Source of the DNA: an uncultured Porphyromonadaceae bacterium
GTDB lineage: Bacteria; Bacteroidota; Bacteroidia; Bacteroidales; Muribaculaceae
Assembly (NCBI GenBank): GCA_947649495.1
Contig: CANSRU010000015.1
Coordinates: 1 to 58,970, forward strand
Reading direction: 5' to 3'
DNA: 58,970 bases
Below the pieces are notes generated by a model that had not been told where the DNA came from, ran no database searches, and saw only the letters and a list, made by a program, of their open reading frames with translations. Each line of letters starts with the position of its first letter. The stretch's first letter is position 1. Shown here piece by piece: positions 16,947 to 26,100 of this stretch. The translations under genes and the position numbers were made by a program.

Positions 16947-18116
16947 ATGGATAATTTCACATATTGCACACCTACTAAATATATCTTTGGCCATCAGGCT
17001 GAGATGAATGCCGGCACTGAACTTAATGCGTTGGGCATCAATAGTGTTCTTCTTTGCTATGGTGGCGGTTCGGTGGTGCGTAGCGGATTGCTTGACCGTG
17101 TGGAGGGCGCTCTTTCCGAAGCCGGCATCAAATTCGTGAAGCTCGGAGGTATCGAGCCCAATCCCACCGACCCTAAAGTGCGCGAAGGCATAGCCCTTTG
17201 TCGCGAGCATGGCCTGCGCGGTCTTCTCGCCGTGGGTGGCGGTTCTGTGATAGATACAGCCAAAGCCATTGCGGCCGGAGTGCCTTACGATGGCGATTTC
17301 TGGGATTTCTGGGCCGGAAAAGCCGTTGTTACCCAAGCGCTTCCTGTGGGCGTGGTGCTCACCATTCCCGCTGCCGGGAGTGAGGGCTCGGGCAACTCCG
17401 TGATTACCCTTCTGGATGGAATGCACAAAATCAGTTTGCGCACTGATTTTGCCCTACGTCCTAAGTTTGCCCTGATGAATCCGGAGCTAACTTTCACTCT
17501 CCCTCCCGCGCAGACCGCAGCCGGAGTGGCCGACATGATGGCTCATATATTTGAACGCTATTTCTCCACCACCCCCGATGTACAGGTTACCGACCGTGTG
17601 GCCGAAGGTGTGCTGATGGCAATTATCGAGGAAGCGCCTAAGGTAATGGCTTCTCCTTGCGACTATCAGGCCCGTGCCAACATAATGTGGTGCGGTACGC
17701 TTGCCCACAACGGTATCTGTGGCACCGGCCGGCGCGAAGACTGGGTGAGCCACTTCATGGAGCATGAGATAAGTGCTGTATATGGCGTGACACATGGTGC
17801 CGGACTTGCCGTGGTGCAGCCGGCGTGGATGACATTCATGGCCCACCGCGCTCCCGCCAAAGGGGCTCAGCTCGCACGCCGCGTGTTTGGAGTTGACGAC
17901 CCCGACGATACTTCGGCTGCCCTTAAGGGTATTGAATGTCTAAAGAAATTCTACAGCTCGCTCGGACTGCCGCTCACGTTCGGCGAGCTCGGTATCGAAC
18001 ATCCCGACATTGACCTGCTCGTGCGCAAACTTCACGAAAACAAAGGTCAGGAAATAGGTGGATATTATAGGCTTACACCTGCTGAAACAGCCGAGATATA
18101 CAGGCTTGCACTCTAA
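16947..18116 (+). CDS. Iron-containing (YqhD/butanol-dehydrogenase-type) alcohol dehydrogenase
   Basis: 389 aa, full length. It is a group III alcohol dehydrogenase reducing aldehydes with NAD(P)H in the cytoplasm. The nucleotide-binding GGGS is at 97-100 and metal ligands D196 and H200 are in GVADMMAH. Two further histidines lie in HEISAVYGVTHGAGLAV. The overall pattern follows E. coli YqhD rather than FucO. It ends convergently with the GNAT gene, overlapping it by four bases. The likely role is detoxification of short aldehydes; the substrate is not determined. Confidence 0.9.
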   Translation: MDNFTYCTPTKYIFGHQAEMNAGTELNALGINSVLLCYGGGSVVRSGLLDRVEGALSEAGIKFVKLGGIEPNPTDPKVREGIALCREHGLRGLLAVGGGSVIDTAKAIAAGVPYDGDFWDFWAGKAVVTQALPVGVVLTIPAAGSEGSGNSVITLLDGMHKISLRTDFALRPKFALMNPELTFTLPPAQTAAGVADMMAHIFERYFSTTPDVQVTDRVAEGVLMAIIEEAPKVMASPCDYQARANIMWCGTLAHNGICGTGRREDWVSHFMEHEISAVYGVTHGAGLAVVQPAWMTFMAHRAPAKGAQLARRVFGVDDPDDTSAALKGIECLKKFYSSLGLPLTFGELGIEHPDIDLLVRKLHENKGQEIGGYYRLTPAETAEIYRLAL

Positions 18117-19045
18117 CGTCCGAGCCTGAAATGAGGCTTTAGCGACACTGAGCAGCCTATCGATTCCTTGAATGAGCATAACCCTGCCGATGGCACCCCT
18201 TGTTCCGACGAGGGGCCCACGTCAACGATCGTGGCTCCCATTTGCCTGCATGTCTCAAACACATCGTGGGTAAATCTGTTCATGGGCCTTAGGTGGCTGT
18301 ACCCCGGCACATCGCCCCAGTACACCACCTGAATCACCTTGTCAGTAACTCTGTTGAGTTGTGCTGCGGCCACATCGTTTCCGTCGAGCGTCATCACCAT
18401 AAATTCAGTTCCGGCCACCGCGATGGTCTCCATCACCTCCTGCAGGCTCATCCGTAGAGCGTAACCTTTGGCTTTGCGGTTTGCGGCAATCACCGCATAG
18501 GCCCGCGCCACGTCTGTCTCAATTGCCGGGTCAAGCAGCTGTGTCTCAAATCCGGCACGCATCGCCGTGCGGTAGTTTTTGCGGGCGTTGCGTGCCATTC
18601 TGAGTTCGGCCGGAGTGCTGTCGGTAAGGTCGTAATGGTAATTGAGGTCACTCCACATCAACTCCCCTTTCCGCATTAGTGCCGACACACTCTTGGCATA
18701 TAGATTCTCATTGTAAAAGGCCGGCGGCAGTGTTATTTCTATTTCCTTGCCAAGCTCAGCGCCGTATAATTCTAAAGCGTCAACCGCCGCTTCCACCGCA
18801 TCGATACCTTGGACGCCATGTTCTGAAAATCCGCCGAACGGAGCTGAGAACGGCGACAGCAACCGGCCGTCGCGCTCCCCCAGCACTATCCCCAGGTGCG
18901 GCTTTCCATCGCCTATGCTCAGGTAATGCAAATCATCGCATTTACGGCTGTTGAGAGTGCAGAATCCGGCGCTGTTGTATATATGTGCCGAATCCTTCGG
19001 AAACAACTCCCCGAAACACTCGGCATCTATCCTTTCAATCCTCAT
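18113..19045 (-). CDS. GNAT/FemAB-like acyltransferase
   Basis: 310 aa from the ATG at 19045. The longer frame starting at 19075 overlaps the -7 box at 19073-19080, so it is not used. The N-terminal half holds a degenerate acyltransferase domain. The second half contains the 'ARNARKNYRTAMRAGF' helix and the beta-strand run of FemAB-like GNAT proteins (TEFMVMTLDGNDVAAAQLN), ending VDVGPSS...SFKESIGC. The substrate is unknown; peptidoglycan or lipid modification is possible but unsupported by neighbours. Confidence 0.7.
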   Translation of the reverse strand: MRIERIDAECFGELFPKDSAHIYNSAGFCTLNSRKCDDLHYLSIGDGKPHLGIVLGERDGRLLSPFSAPFGGFSEHGVQGIDAVEAAVDALELYGAELGKEIEITLPPAFYNENLYAKSVSALMRKGELMWSDLNYHYDLTDSTPAELRMARNARKNYRTAMRAGFETQLLDPAIETDVARAYAVIAANRKAKGYALRMSLQEVMETIAVAGTEFMVMTLDGNDVAAAQLNRVTDKVIQVVYWGDVPGYSHLRPMNRFTHDVFETCRQMGATIVDVGPSSEQGVPSAGLCSFKESIGCSVSLKPHFRLGR

Positions 19046-19072
19046 TGTCTGCAGCTTGACTTGGTTATACCG

Positions 19073-19080
19073 CAAAGTTA
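19073..19080 (-). promoter_or_regulatory. -7 box deciding the start of the GNAT-like gene
   Basis: TAACTTTG on the minus strand. It overlaps the upstream ATG at 19075, which makes the ATG at 19045 the workable start. Confidence 0.6.
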
Positions 19081-19116
19081 CTGAAATTTTTCAATGAGGA
19101 CCCGTCGGTGGGCGGC

Positions 19117-19344
19117 TTATTTCTCTTTCTCTTCCTTGCGGAGCACCTCGCGCACTTTGTCAACGGCGAGGGCTATGGCGTCGAGAAGTCGCAGGGCCTC
19201 CTCAGTGCGCACTCTGTCCAGGCGCAGTTCCACCAGTTCCTTGATCACCTGTTCTATCTCTTTGATTGAATATTCTGTAAGGTTCACTTCCTCACGTTCG
19301 AGCACTCTTGTAAGCAGGCTTTTCTTATCTTCTTTCTTTGACAT
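19117..19344 (-). CDS. Small highly charged helical protein
   Basis: 75 aa, not recognised. It is almost entirely charged and probably one or two long helices (MSKKEDKKSLLTRVLEREEVNL ... AVDKVREVLRKEEKEK), perhaps a coiled coil. No signal peptide, no cysteines. It stands alone, upstream of the GNAT-like gene on the same strand. The strong heptad-like Leu/Val spacing and good start context make it more likely a real gene than chance. Confidence 0.6.
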   Translation of the reverse strand: MSKKEDKKSLLTRVLEREEVNLTEYSIKEIEQVIKELVELRLDRVRTEEALRLLDAIALAVDKVREVLRKEEKEK

Positions 19345-19444
19345 GGTTGTAAAATTTAGTGTACTATATCTCTAACAATCGTGCCGTGTGAAAGTTCCGG
19401 TGCCTAAAGTGTGAATTTGCACCGTCATCACATAGCCTTGCCAT

Positions 19445-19452
19445 TAATTTTG
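19445..19452 (+). promoter_or_regulatory. -7 box of the 164-aa unknown gene
   Basis: TAATTTTG, 35 bases before the ATG at 19487. The in-frame starts at 19466 (TTG) and 19469 would leave almost no leader, so 19487 is preferred. Confidence 0.55.
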
Positions 19453-19486
19453 CCATCGTAAATCATTGATGAACCATCACTATACT

Positions 19487-19981
19487 ATGACAAATTCAAA
19501 ATTCTCCTTCCGTCGCGCATGGCTCGACGCCATAAACCAGATTAAGAACGTCGCCATACGTGCCGAAATAACCCACGCCGTGGTCCATTACGGCCTTACC
19601 GGTGAGCGCCTTGCCACCAAGAGCGATGTAGTCGATGCCATGTTGTCGCTAATTATTGCTCAGATACCCAAAAAACGTGCTTCCCGACCGGCTACCCCTG
19701 AGCCTGATGTGCGGCCGGAGGTTGAGCCTGAAGAACGTAATGCGTCATCCGACCCCACCGATGGCGCTCACGTCGCCGATGCCCCGCCCACCACGCCTCC
19801 GGCGTCAGTCTACGCTGAGCCTGCCCAATCGCCGCGCCGGCGCATTACCTATGCCGGCCATGGTGGTCAGCCTGGCGGTGATACTGTACCACCCCGTGGC
19901 ACTGCCGCGGCGCGGCGTAAACTGATGGCTGATCTGGCCTCTTTCGACGGACAGCCCGGTTGGATGGCCGAATTTTATTAA
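19487..19981 (+). CDS. Unknown protein with a helical N-terminal domain and Pro/Arg-rich tail
   Basis: 164 aa. The first 65 residues (FSFRRAWLDAINQI ... AVVHYGLTGE ... AMLSLIIAQI) resemble the short helical DUF6291-like domain seen in Bacteroidales phage and mobile-element proteins; that match is from memory. The rest is low-complexity (PEPDVRPEVEPEE, then PPTTPPAS), with a final basic helix (AAARRKLMADLASF). No enzyme motif. It lies upstream of gluQ with 34 bases between; co-transcription is possible. Function unknown. Confidence 0.6.
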   Translation: MTNSKFSFRRAWLDAINQIKNVAIRAEITHAVVHYGLTGERLATKSDVVDAMLSLIIAQIPKKRASRPATPEPDVRPEVEPEERNASSDPTDGAHVADAPPTTPPASVYAEPAQSPRRRITYAGHGGQPGGDTVPPRGTAAARRKLMADLASFDGQPGWMAEFY

Positions 19982-20015
19982 TTTTGTGGCTGCAAGTCAC
20001 AACACAGCCACTCCT

Positions 20016-20969
20016 ATGCCTACCGATCCTACACCCCGTAACGGACGTTTCGCGCCATCTCCCACAGGCCGCATGCACCTCGGAAACATATTCACAGCCC
20101 TCATATCATGGCTGTCGGCGCGAAGCAGCGGAGGTAAATGGATATTGCGTATCGAGGATCTCGACCCGCAGCGTTCGCGCCGCGAGTATGCCCGGATTAT
20201 AGAGGACGACCTCTCATGGCTTGGCCTTGACTGGGATGAGGGTGGCCTCGACAACCGGGGGCCGGCCGGTCCTTACAGTCAGAGTTGCCGTGACGACATA
20301 TATACATCGGCACTTTCAAAACTGAATTCAACCGGTCTGACATATCCATGCACATGTACCAAGGCCGACATCATGGCCACGCAGGCTCCGCATCAGTCTG
20401 ATGGCCGTATAGTGTATTCAGGTGCGTGCCGTCCTTCCGTCATCCCTTCGCCCGAGCCATTCGGTATGCCGGTTAAGCCTGCCGCCATACGTCTATATGT
20501 TCCCGATAGCGAGATTGGATTTACCGACAGGGTTTATGGCCCACAGACAGTCAACCTTGCACGGCATTGCGGCGACTTTGTGCTCCGGCGTGCCGACGGC
20601 GCATGGGCTTATCAGCTTGCGGTGGTGGTAGACGATGCCGCGATGGGTGTTACCGAAGTGGTGCGTGGCAACGACCTTCTGCTTTCGGCCGCCCAACAGA
20701 TTTATATCTATAATCTGCTCGGCTGTCCTCCTCCTGAGTTCGCTCATCTGCCGTTGATATGCAACAAAGCCGGTCTGCGTCTCTCCAAACGCGACGAGTC
20801 GCTCTCCATGGCGCAATTGCGTAGCCGCTGCACTCCCGGCGAGATAATAGGCCGTCTCGCCTGCATGGCCGGGCTCACGCCCGATGCCGCGCCCTGTAGC
20901 CCCGGCGAACTTATCCCCCTGTTCAATTGGTCGGCCATCCCCGCCACCCCCAAAATCCAGTTGGATTGA
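20016..20969 (+). CDS. gluQ: Glutamyl-queuosine tRNA(Asp) synthetase (GluQRS)
   Basis: 317 aa from the ATG at 20016; an in-frame GTG at 19986 is less likely. It is a truncated glutamyl-tRNA synthetase paralogue lacking the anticodon-binding domain. It attaches glutamate to queuosine in position 34 of tRNA(Asp). The HIGH-like motif is in FAPSPTGRMHLGN (12-24), the zinc site in YPCTCTKADI and YSGACR, and the KMSKS-like motif in LSKRDES. Two queuosine biosynthesis genes lie about 6 kb downstream on the same strand. Confidence 0.9.
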   Translation: MPTDPTPRNGRFAPSPTGRMHLGNIFTALISWLSARSSGGKWILRIEDLDPQRSRREYARIIEDDLSWLGLDWDEGGLDNRGPAGPYSQSCRDDIYTSALSKLNSTGLTYPCTCTKADIMATQAPHQSDGRIVYSGACRPSVIPSPEPFGMPVKPAAIRLYVPDSEIGFTDRVYGPQTVNLARHCGDFVLRRADGAWAYQLAVVVDDAAMGVTEVVRGNDLLLSAAQQIYIYNLLGCPPPEFAHLPLICNKAGLRLSKRDESLSMAQLRSRCTPGEIIGRLACMAGLTPDAAPCSPGELIPLFNWSAIPATPKIQLD

Positions 20970-21008
20970 TTGGATCTGTTAGTCCAATTGGTCGAATGAG
21001 CTGTTTCT

Positions 21009-21058
21009 CAGGGGCGGTGGCATTCCTGCCGCCGCACAAAGAGGGCTGGAAAGCCCTC
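21009..21058. repeat. 50-bp dispersed intergenic repeat, copy 2 (inverted)
   Basis: Reverse complement of the element at 2683-2732 with few mismatches; the differences in the second hairpin keep GGCA/TGCC pairing. It is flanked by AT-rich stretches sharing CCAATTGGTC in opposite orientation (about 20975-20995 and 21079-21100), which look like the ends of a larger non-coding element. I see no gene in 20970-21128. Confidence 0.75.
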
Positions 21059-21130
21059 CCTCCTACCACATCGCCACCCATTAGACCAATTGGCCTAATT
21101 TGTCTAATTTGACCCATTTCTCCCGGACAT

Positions 21131-21163
21131 AAAAAAGCGCCATCTGATATTATCAGACAGCGC
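21131..21163 (-). terminator. Rho-independent terminator of tRNA-Tyr
   Basis: On the minus strand GCGC-TG-TCTGAT pairs with ATCAGA-TG-GCGC, followed by six T residues. It lies 17 bases past the 3' end of the tRNA. Confidence 0.85.
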
Positions 21164-21179
21164 CGTCATCTCTCACTGT

Positions 21180-21261
21180 GGGCGAAGATGGATTCGAACC
21201 ACCGAAGGTAAAAACCAGCAGATTTACAGTCTGCCCCATTTGGCCACTCTGGTATTCGCCC
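21180..21261 (-). tRNA. tRNA-Tyr (anticodon GTA)
   Basis: 82 nt. The acceptor stem GGGCGAA/TTCGCCC is perfect, the anticodon arm is GCAGA-CTGTAAA-TCTGC with anticodon GTA, the T-arm holds GGTTCGAATCC, and there is a long class II variable arm as expected for bacterial tRNA-Tyr. CCA is not encoded. The GUN-type anticodon is a substrate for queuosine at position 34. Confidence 0.97.
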
Positions 21262-21272
21262 TTAAAGTGATG

Positions 21273-21280
21273 CAAAGATA
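21273..21280 (-). promoter_or_regulatory. -7 box of tRNA-Tyr
   Basis: TATCTTTG on the minus strand, 12 bases before the mature 5' end of the tRNA. Confidence 0.7.
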
Positions 21281-21386
21281 CGATATTGCCACCATCCCCG
21301 CAAATATAACGCCTGAAAAATCACCGTAAGAAAGTTTTTAATGCTTTTTTGAAATATTTTATCACTTCATTGTTATATTATTTGAC

Positions 21387-21394
21387 TACCTTTG
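21387..21394 (+). promoter_or_regulatory. -7 box of the S41 peptidase-mfd unit
   Basis: TACCTTTG, 47 bases before the start at 21441. Confidence 0.5.
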
Positions 21395-21440
21395 ACATCC
21401 CAAAGGCGCAACCATAACCGTTCAAGCTATTTATCAGAAG

Positions 21441-23105
21441 ATGAAAAAATTATTCTATACCGTATTCACCCTCATGCTCGTGGCGTTTGTGGCCCAGAGT
21501 GCCACCCGCAGCAAAAAGGCCGATGTGGCTGCAAACCTTAGTGTGTTCACCTCCATTGTCAAGGAACTTCAGACCAACTATGTCGATACCATCGACATGG
21601 AAAAGTCCATGACATCGGCCATCGACGCCATGCTTCAGGGGCTTGACCCATACACAGAATATATACCGCGGAAAGACCAGGAGGACTTCCGCAGCCGCAC
21701 ATCGGGCGAATATGCCGGCATCGGTTCGTATGTGATGCAGCGTGGTGGCAATGTCTATATAAGCGGCCCATACGAAAATTCTCCGGCAGCCAAGGCCGGA
21801 TTGAGGGCCGGCGACATGATTCTGATTATAGACGGCGATACTGTGACGGGCATGACCACCGAAAAGGTTACCGAACGTCTCAAAGGGCCTAAAGGCACGA
21901 AGGTCAATGTCGTGGTGAAGCGTCCGTACGTGACCGATTCGATAGTGTCGGTGGAAATCGAGCGTGAGAAGATATCTATCCCCTCGGTACCCTACTACGG
22001 TATGCTGCGCGATGGCATAGGCTATATGCTTCTTACGCAATATACCGAAAAATCGGCCGACGAGATACGTCAGGCCATAGAGTCGCTTCAGGCGCAGAAC
22101 GCGCGGGGTCTGATTCTTGATCTCCGCGACAATGGCGGTGGTTATCTGGAGAGTGCCGTCAAGATTCTGGGATTCTTCCTGCCCAAAGGTACTGAGGTGC
22201 TCCGCACACGTGGCAAAGGGGTGCTCGATGAGAAAGTCTACAAGACATCATCCAAGCCCATAGCTCCCGATATTCCGCTGGTGGTGCTCACCGATGGAGG
22301 CACGGCGTCGGCGTCGGAAATCACCGCAGGGGCGTTGCAGGACCTTGACCGCGCGGTGATAGTGGGCTCACGCTCCTTTGGCAAAGGATTGGTGCAGACC
22401 ACCCGCACGCTGCCTTTCGACGGCTTGCTGAAAGTGACCGTGGCCAAGTATTACATACCGAGCGGACGTCTCATCCAGGCTATAGATTATTCCCATCGCA
22501 ATGCCGATGGAACAGTGTCGCGCATAGCCGACAGCCTTACGCACAAATTTTCCACCGCGGCCGGACGTGAGGTGCGCGACGGAGGTGGCATTACCCCCGA
22601 TGTGGAGGTGAAATATCCCGAGATAAGCCGCATCACCTACAATGTGGTGGCCGACAACTGGGCGTTTGACTTCGCCAACCGGTTCCGTGCCTCTCACGAT
22701 TCGATTCCTCCTATCGGTACATTTGAGATTACCGACGAGATATACAGCGATTTCAAAAAATCCATAGATCCCGCCAAGTTCAATTACGACAAGGTGTGCG
22801 AGACTATAATCGACCGTCTGAAAGAGGCTGCCAAAATCGAGGGCTACATGTCTGATTCGCTTATGGCTCAGATCGGGGTGCTCGAAGGCATGATGAAGCA
22901 TCCTCTCGACAGGGATCTCGATACACACCGCACCACTATCGCGCCATATCTTGAACGCGAGATTGCCGACCGCTACTATCATCGCCGTGGCGAGGTGCAG
23001 AGTGTGCTGCGCCACGACATCGCAGTTGATTCAGCGGTGAATCTGCTCTCGGATCCACAGCGCTATAAATCCATTCTAACCCCCAAGAGCCAGAAAAATA
23101 AATGA
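21441..23105 (+). CDS. S41-family C-terminal processing peptidase
   Basis: 554 aa with a signal peptide (1-20), so periplasmic or inner-membrane attached. A PDZ domain (about 92-170, GDMILIIDGDTV) binds substrate C-termini. The S41 catalytic domain follows, with Ser290 in GGTASASEITAG and Lys315 in SFGKGLVQ as the Ser-Lys dyad. A helical C-terminal region (about 400-554) is typical of Bacteroidales forms. The stop codon overlaps the mfd start by four bases. It probably trims or degrades periplasmic proteins. Confidence 0.93.
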   Translation: MKKLFYTVFTLMLVAFVAQSATRSKKADVAANLSVFTSIVKELQTNYVDTIDMEKSMTSAIDAMLQGLDPYTEYIPRKDQEDFRSRTSGEYAGIGSYVMQRGGNVYISGPYENSPAAKAGLRAGDMILIIDGDTVTGMTTEKVTERLKGPKGTKVNVVVKRPYVTDSIVSVEIEREKISIPSVPYYGMLRDGIGYMLLTQYTEKSADEIRQAIESLQAQNARGLILDLRDNGGGYLESAVKILGFFLPKGTEVLRTRGKGVLDEKVYKTSSKPIAPDIPLVVLTDGGTASASEITAGALQDLDRAVIVGSRSFGKGLVQTTRTLPFDGLLKVTVAKYYIPSGRLIQAIDYSHRNADGTVSRIADSLTHKFSTAAGREVRDGGGITPDVEVKYPEISRITYNVVADNWAFDFANRFRASHDSIPPIGTFEITDEIYSDFKKSIDPAKFNYDKVCETIIDRLKEAAKIEGYMSDSLMAQIGVLEGMMKHPLDRDLDTHRTTIAPYLEREIADRYYHRRGEVQSVLRHDIAVDSAVNLLSDPQRYKSILTPKSQKNK

Positions 23106-26100
23106 CACTCAGCTCACTTGCCGACGCTTTTTCCGATGGCGCCCGCGGCAAGGCGCTGACCAAGGCGCTCTCCGGCACCTCAGGTGTGGTCAGCGCCTGT
23201 AATCTCGCAGGGTCGTCTGTGGCCATGATGCTTGCCTCGATTCCGCAGGGCGCCTGCCCGGCGGTGGTGGTGGGCGATTCGCTCGATGATGCCGGGTACA
23301 TATATCACGACCTTTCGCGTCTGCTCGGTGAGCAGGCGGTGGCCATGATGCCAAGCGCCTATAAGCGCGACATAAAGTACGGGCAGGTCGATCCGCCCTC
23401 TCAGATTCTGCGCACGGAGGCTCTTTCGCGCTGGCACACCGACAGCGCCCTGCGGTTTGTGGTGACATATCCCGAGGCTCTTGCCGAGAGGGTGGCGCCG
23501 CGTCAGGCCATATCCGACCACACACTGTATCTGCGCAAGGATACCCCCACCGAACTTACGGATACGGTGAAGTGGCTGCGCGACAATGGATTCACGCAGA
23601 TGGATTATGTCTATGAGCCGGGCCAGTTCGCTCTCCGTGGTTCGATACTCGACATCTTCGGCTATAGCCATGAGTTGCCTTACCGAGTTGACTTTTTCGG
23701 CGATGAGATAGACTCGATGCGCACGTTCAATATCGAGACGCAACTCTCGGAGCAGCAGGTCGATGAGCTTGCCGTGACATCGAATGTGGCGCTTCAGGCC
23801 CACGGCCAGTCGCTGCTGGAGTTTATCAATCCGGCCACGCTGATAGCCATGCGCGATGCCGCCTACACCGTGGAGCGTATCCGTGCTGTGGCTTCGGAGA
23901 CATTCTCCGAAAGTGCGTTGATAGCCGATGAGGGCGACCGCACCGCCATGAGGCAGGTGGTGGATGCCGATGCCTTTGCCTCGCGGCTTGCCGCTTTCCG
24001 GCAGCTGCACTTCTCTGCGGCTCCGGCGGGTGCCGATGCTGCGGCCTCGATTGATTTCCGCTGTTCGCCGCAGGCCCTTTACCATAAGAATTTCGACCTC
24101 ATAGCCGATTCGTTCACGAAGTTCATGGCCGATGGATATACGATATGTATCCTGTCGGACAGTGAGAAGCAGTTCGAGCGCCTGCGTGCCATATTCGAGG
24201 ACCGTCACGACGATATAGTTTTCACTCCGGTGCTCTCCACGCTCCACGAGGGATTCGTGGACCATCTGGCCAAAAGGTGTGTGTTCACCGACCATCAGAT
24301 TTTCGACCGTTTCCATAAATACAATCTCAAGAGCGACCGTGCCCGCTCAGGCAAGCTCGCGCTTTCGCTCAAGGAGCTCAGTTCCATAGAGCCGGGCGAT
24401 TATATTGTGCATGTGGACCATGGCGTGGGCAAGTTTGCCGGGCTGCTCCGTACCAATGTTTCGGGGCGCACGCAGGAGATGATAAAGCTCACTTATGCCA
24501 ACGACGATATAATTTTCGTGTCGATACATGCCTTGCACAAGCTGTCGAAGTATCGCGGAAAGGAGGGTGTGCCACCCAAAATCAACAAACTCGGCACCGG
24601 GGCATGGAACCGTGTGAAGGAACGTACCAAGTCGAAACTCAAGGATATAGCCCGCGACCTTATAAAGCTGTATGCCGCCCGCAAGCAGGAAAAGGGATTC
24701 GGCTTTTCGCCCGATTCCTACATGCAGCACGAGCTCGAGGCATCGTTTATCTACGAGGATACTCCCGATCAGCTCACCGCCACCAAGGCTGTGAAGGCCG
24801 ACATGGAAAGCGACCGCCCGATGGACCGCCTGATATGCGGTGATGTGGGTTTCGGAAAGACGGAAGTGGCGATACGCGCGGCTTTCAAAGCAGCTGCCGA
24901 CAATAAGCAGACTGCGGTGCTCGTGCCCACAACAGTGCTCGCGTTGCAGCATTACAACACATTCTCGCGGCGTCTGAAGGATTTTCCGGTGAGGGTGGAC
25001 TATCTGTCGCGTGCGCGTACGCCAAAACAGGTTAAGCAGGTGCTCGCCGATCTTGCCGATGGCAAGATTGACATACTGATAGGTACGCACAAACTCATTG
25101 GCAAGAATGTGAAGTTCAAGGATCTTGGGCTGCTCGTTGTGGACGAGGAGCAGAAATTCGGTGTGGCTGTCAAGGAGAAGCTGAAGCAGATGAAAACAAA
25201 TGTGGACACGCTGACCATGAGCGCCACCCCCATACCGCGCACACTGCAGTTCTCGCTCATGGGTGCACGCGATCTCTCGGCCATAACCACTCCGCCGGCC
25301 AACCGCTATCCGATTGTGACCTCGGTCAATGCACTTAACGACGATATCCTTTCCGAGGCCATCAATTTCGAGATGAGCCGCAACGGTCAGGTGTTCATTA
25401 TCAACAACCGCATAGAGGGTCTGAACGAACTGGAGGCGATGGTGCGCCGACTGGTGCCCGATGCCCGTGTGGTGATAGGCCATGGGCAGATGCCTCCCGA
25501 GAGGCTTGAGAAGGCGATAGTTGATTTTGCCAACCACGATTACGACATTCTGCTTGCCACCACCATTATAGAAAGCGGTATCGACATGCCTAATGTCAAT
25601 ACCATTATAATAAATAATGCCCAGAATTTCGGCCTGAGCGAGCTTCATCAGTTGCGCGGACGTGTGGGGCGCAGTTCCCGCAAGGCTTTCTGCTATCTCA
25701 CGGTGCCGCCCCACGTACCGCTGTCGCCCACATCGCGCCGGCGCCTGCAGGCCATAGAGAGCTTCAGCGACCTCGGCAGCGGAATACACATCGCCATGCA
25801 GGACCTCGATATACGTGGCGCGGGAAATCTGCTCGGGGCCGAACAAAGCGGTTTCATAGCCGACCTCGGTTATGAAACGTATCAGAAAATATTGAAAGAG
25901 GCTGTGACCGAACTGCGCACGGAAGAGTTTGCCGACCTTGCCGACGAACAGGCTCCCGAGGATACCGACTATGTGGCCGACTGTGTGATAGAGAGCGACA
26001 TGGAGCTGCTGCTGCCGGCCGACTATGTGCCTCAGGAGAGCGAACGCATATCGCTTTATCAGGAACTTGACTCCATAGAGCGCGAACTTGATCTTCAGGC

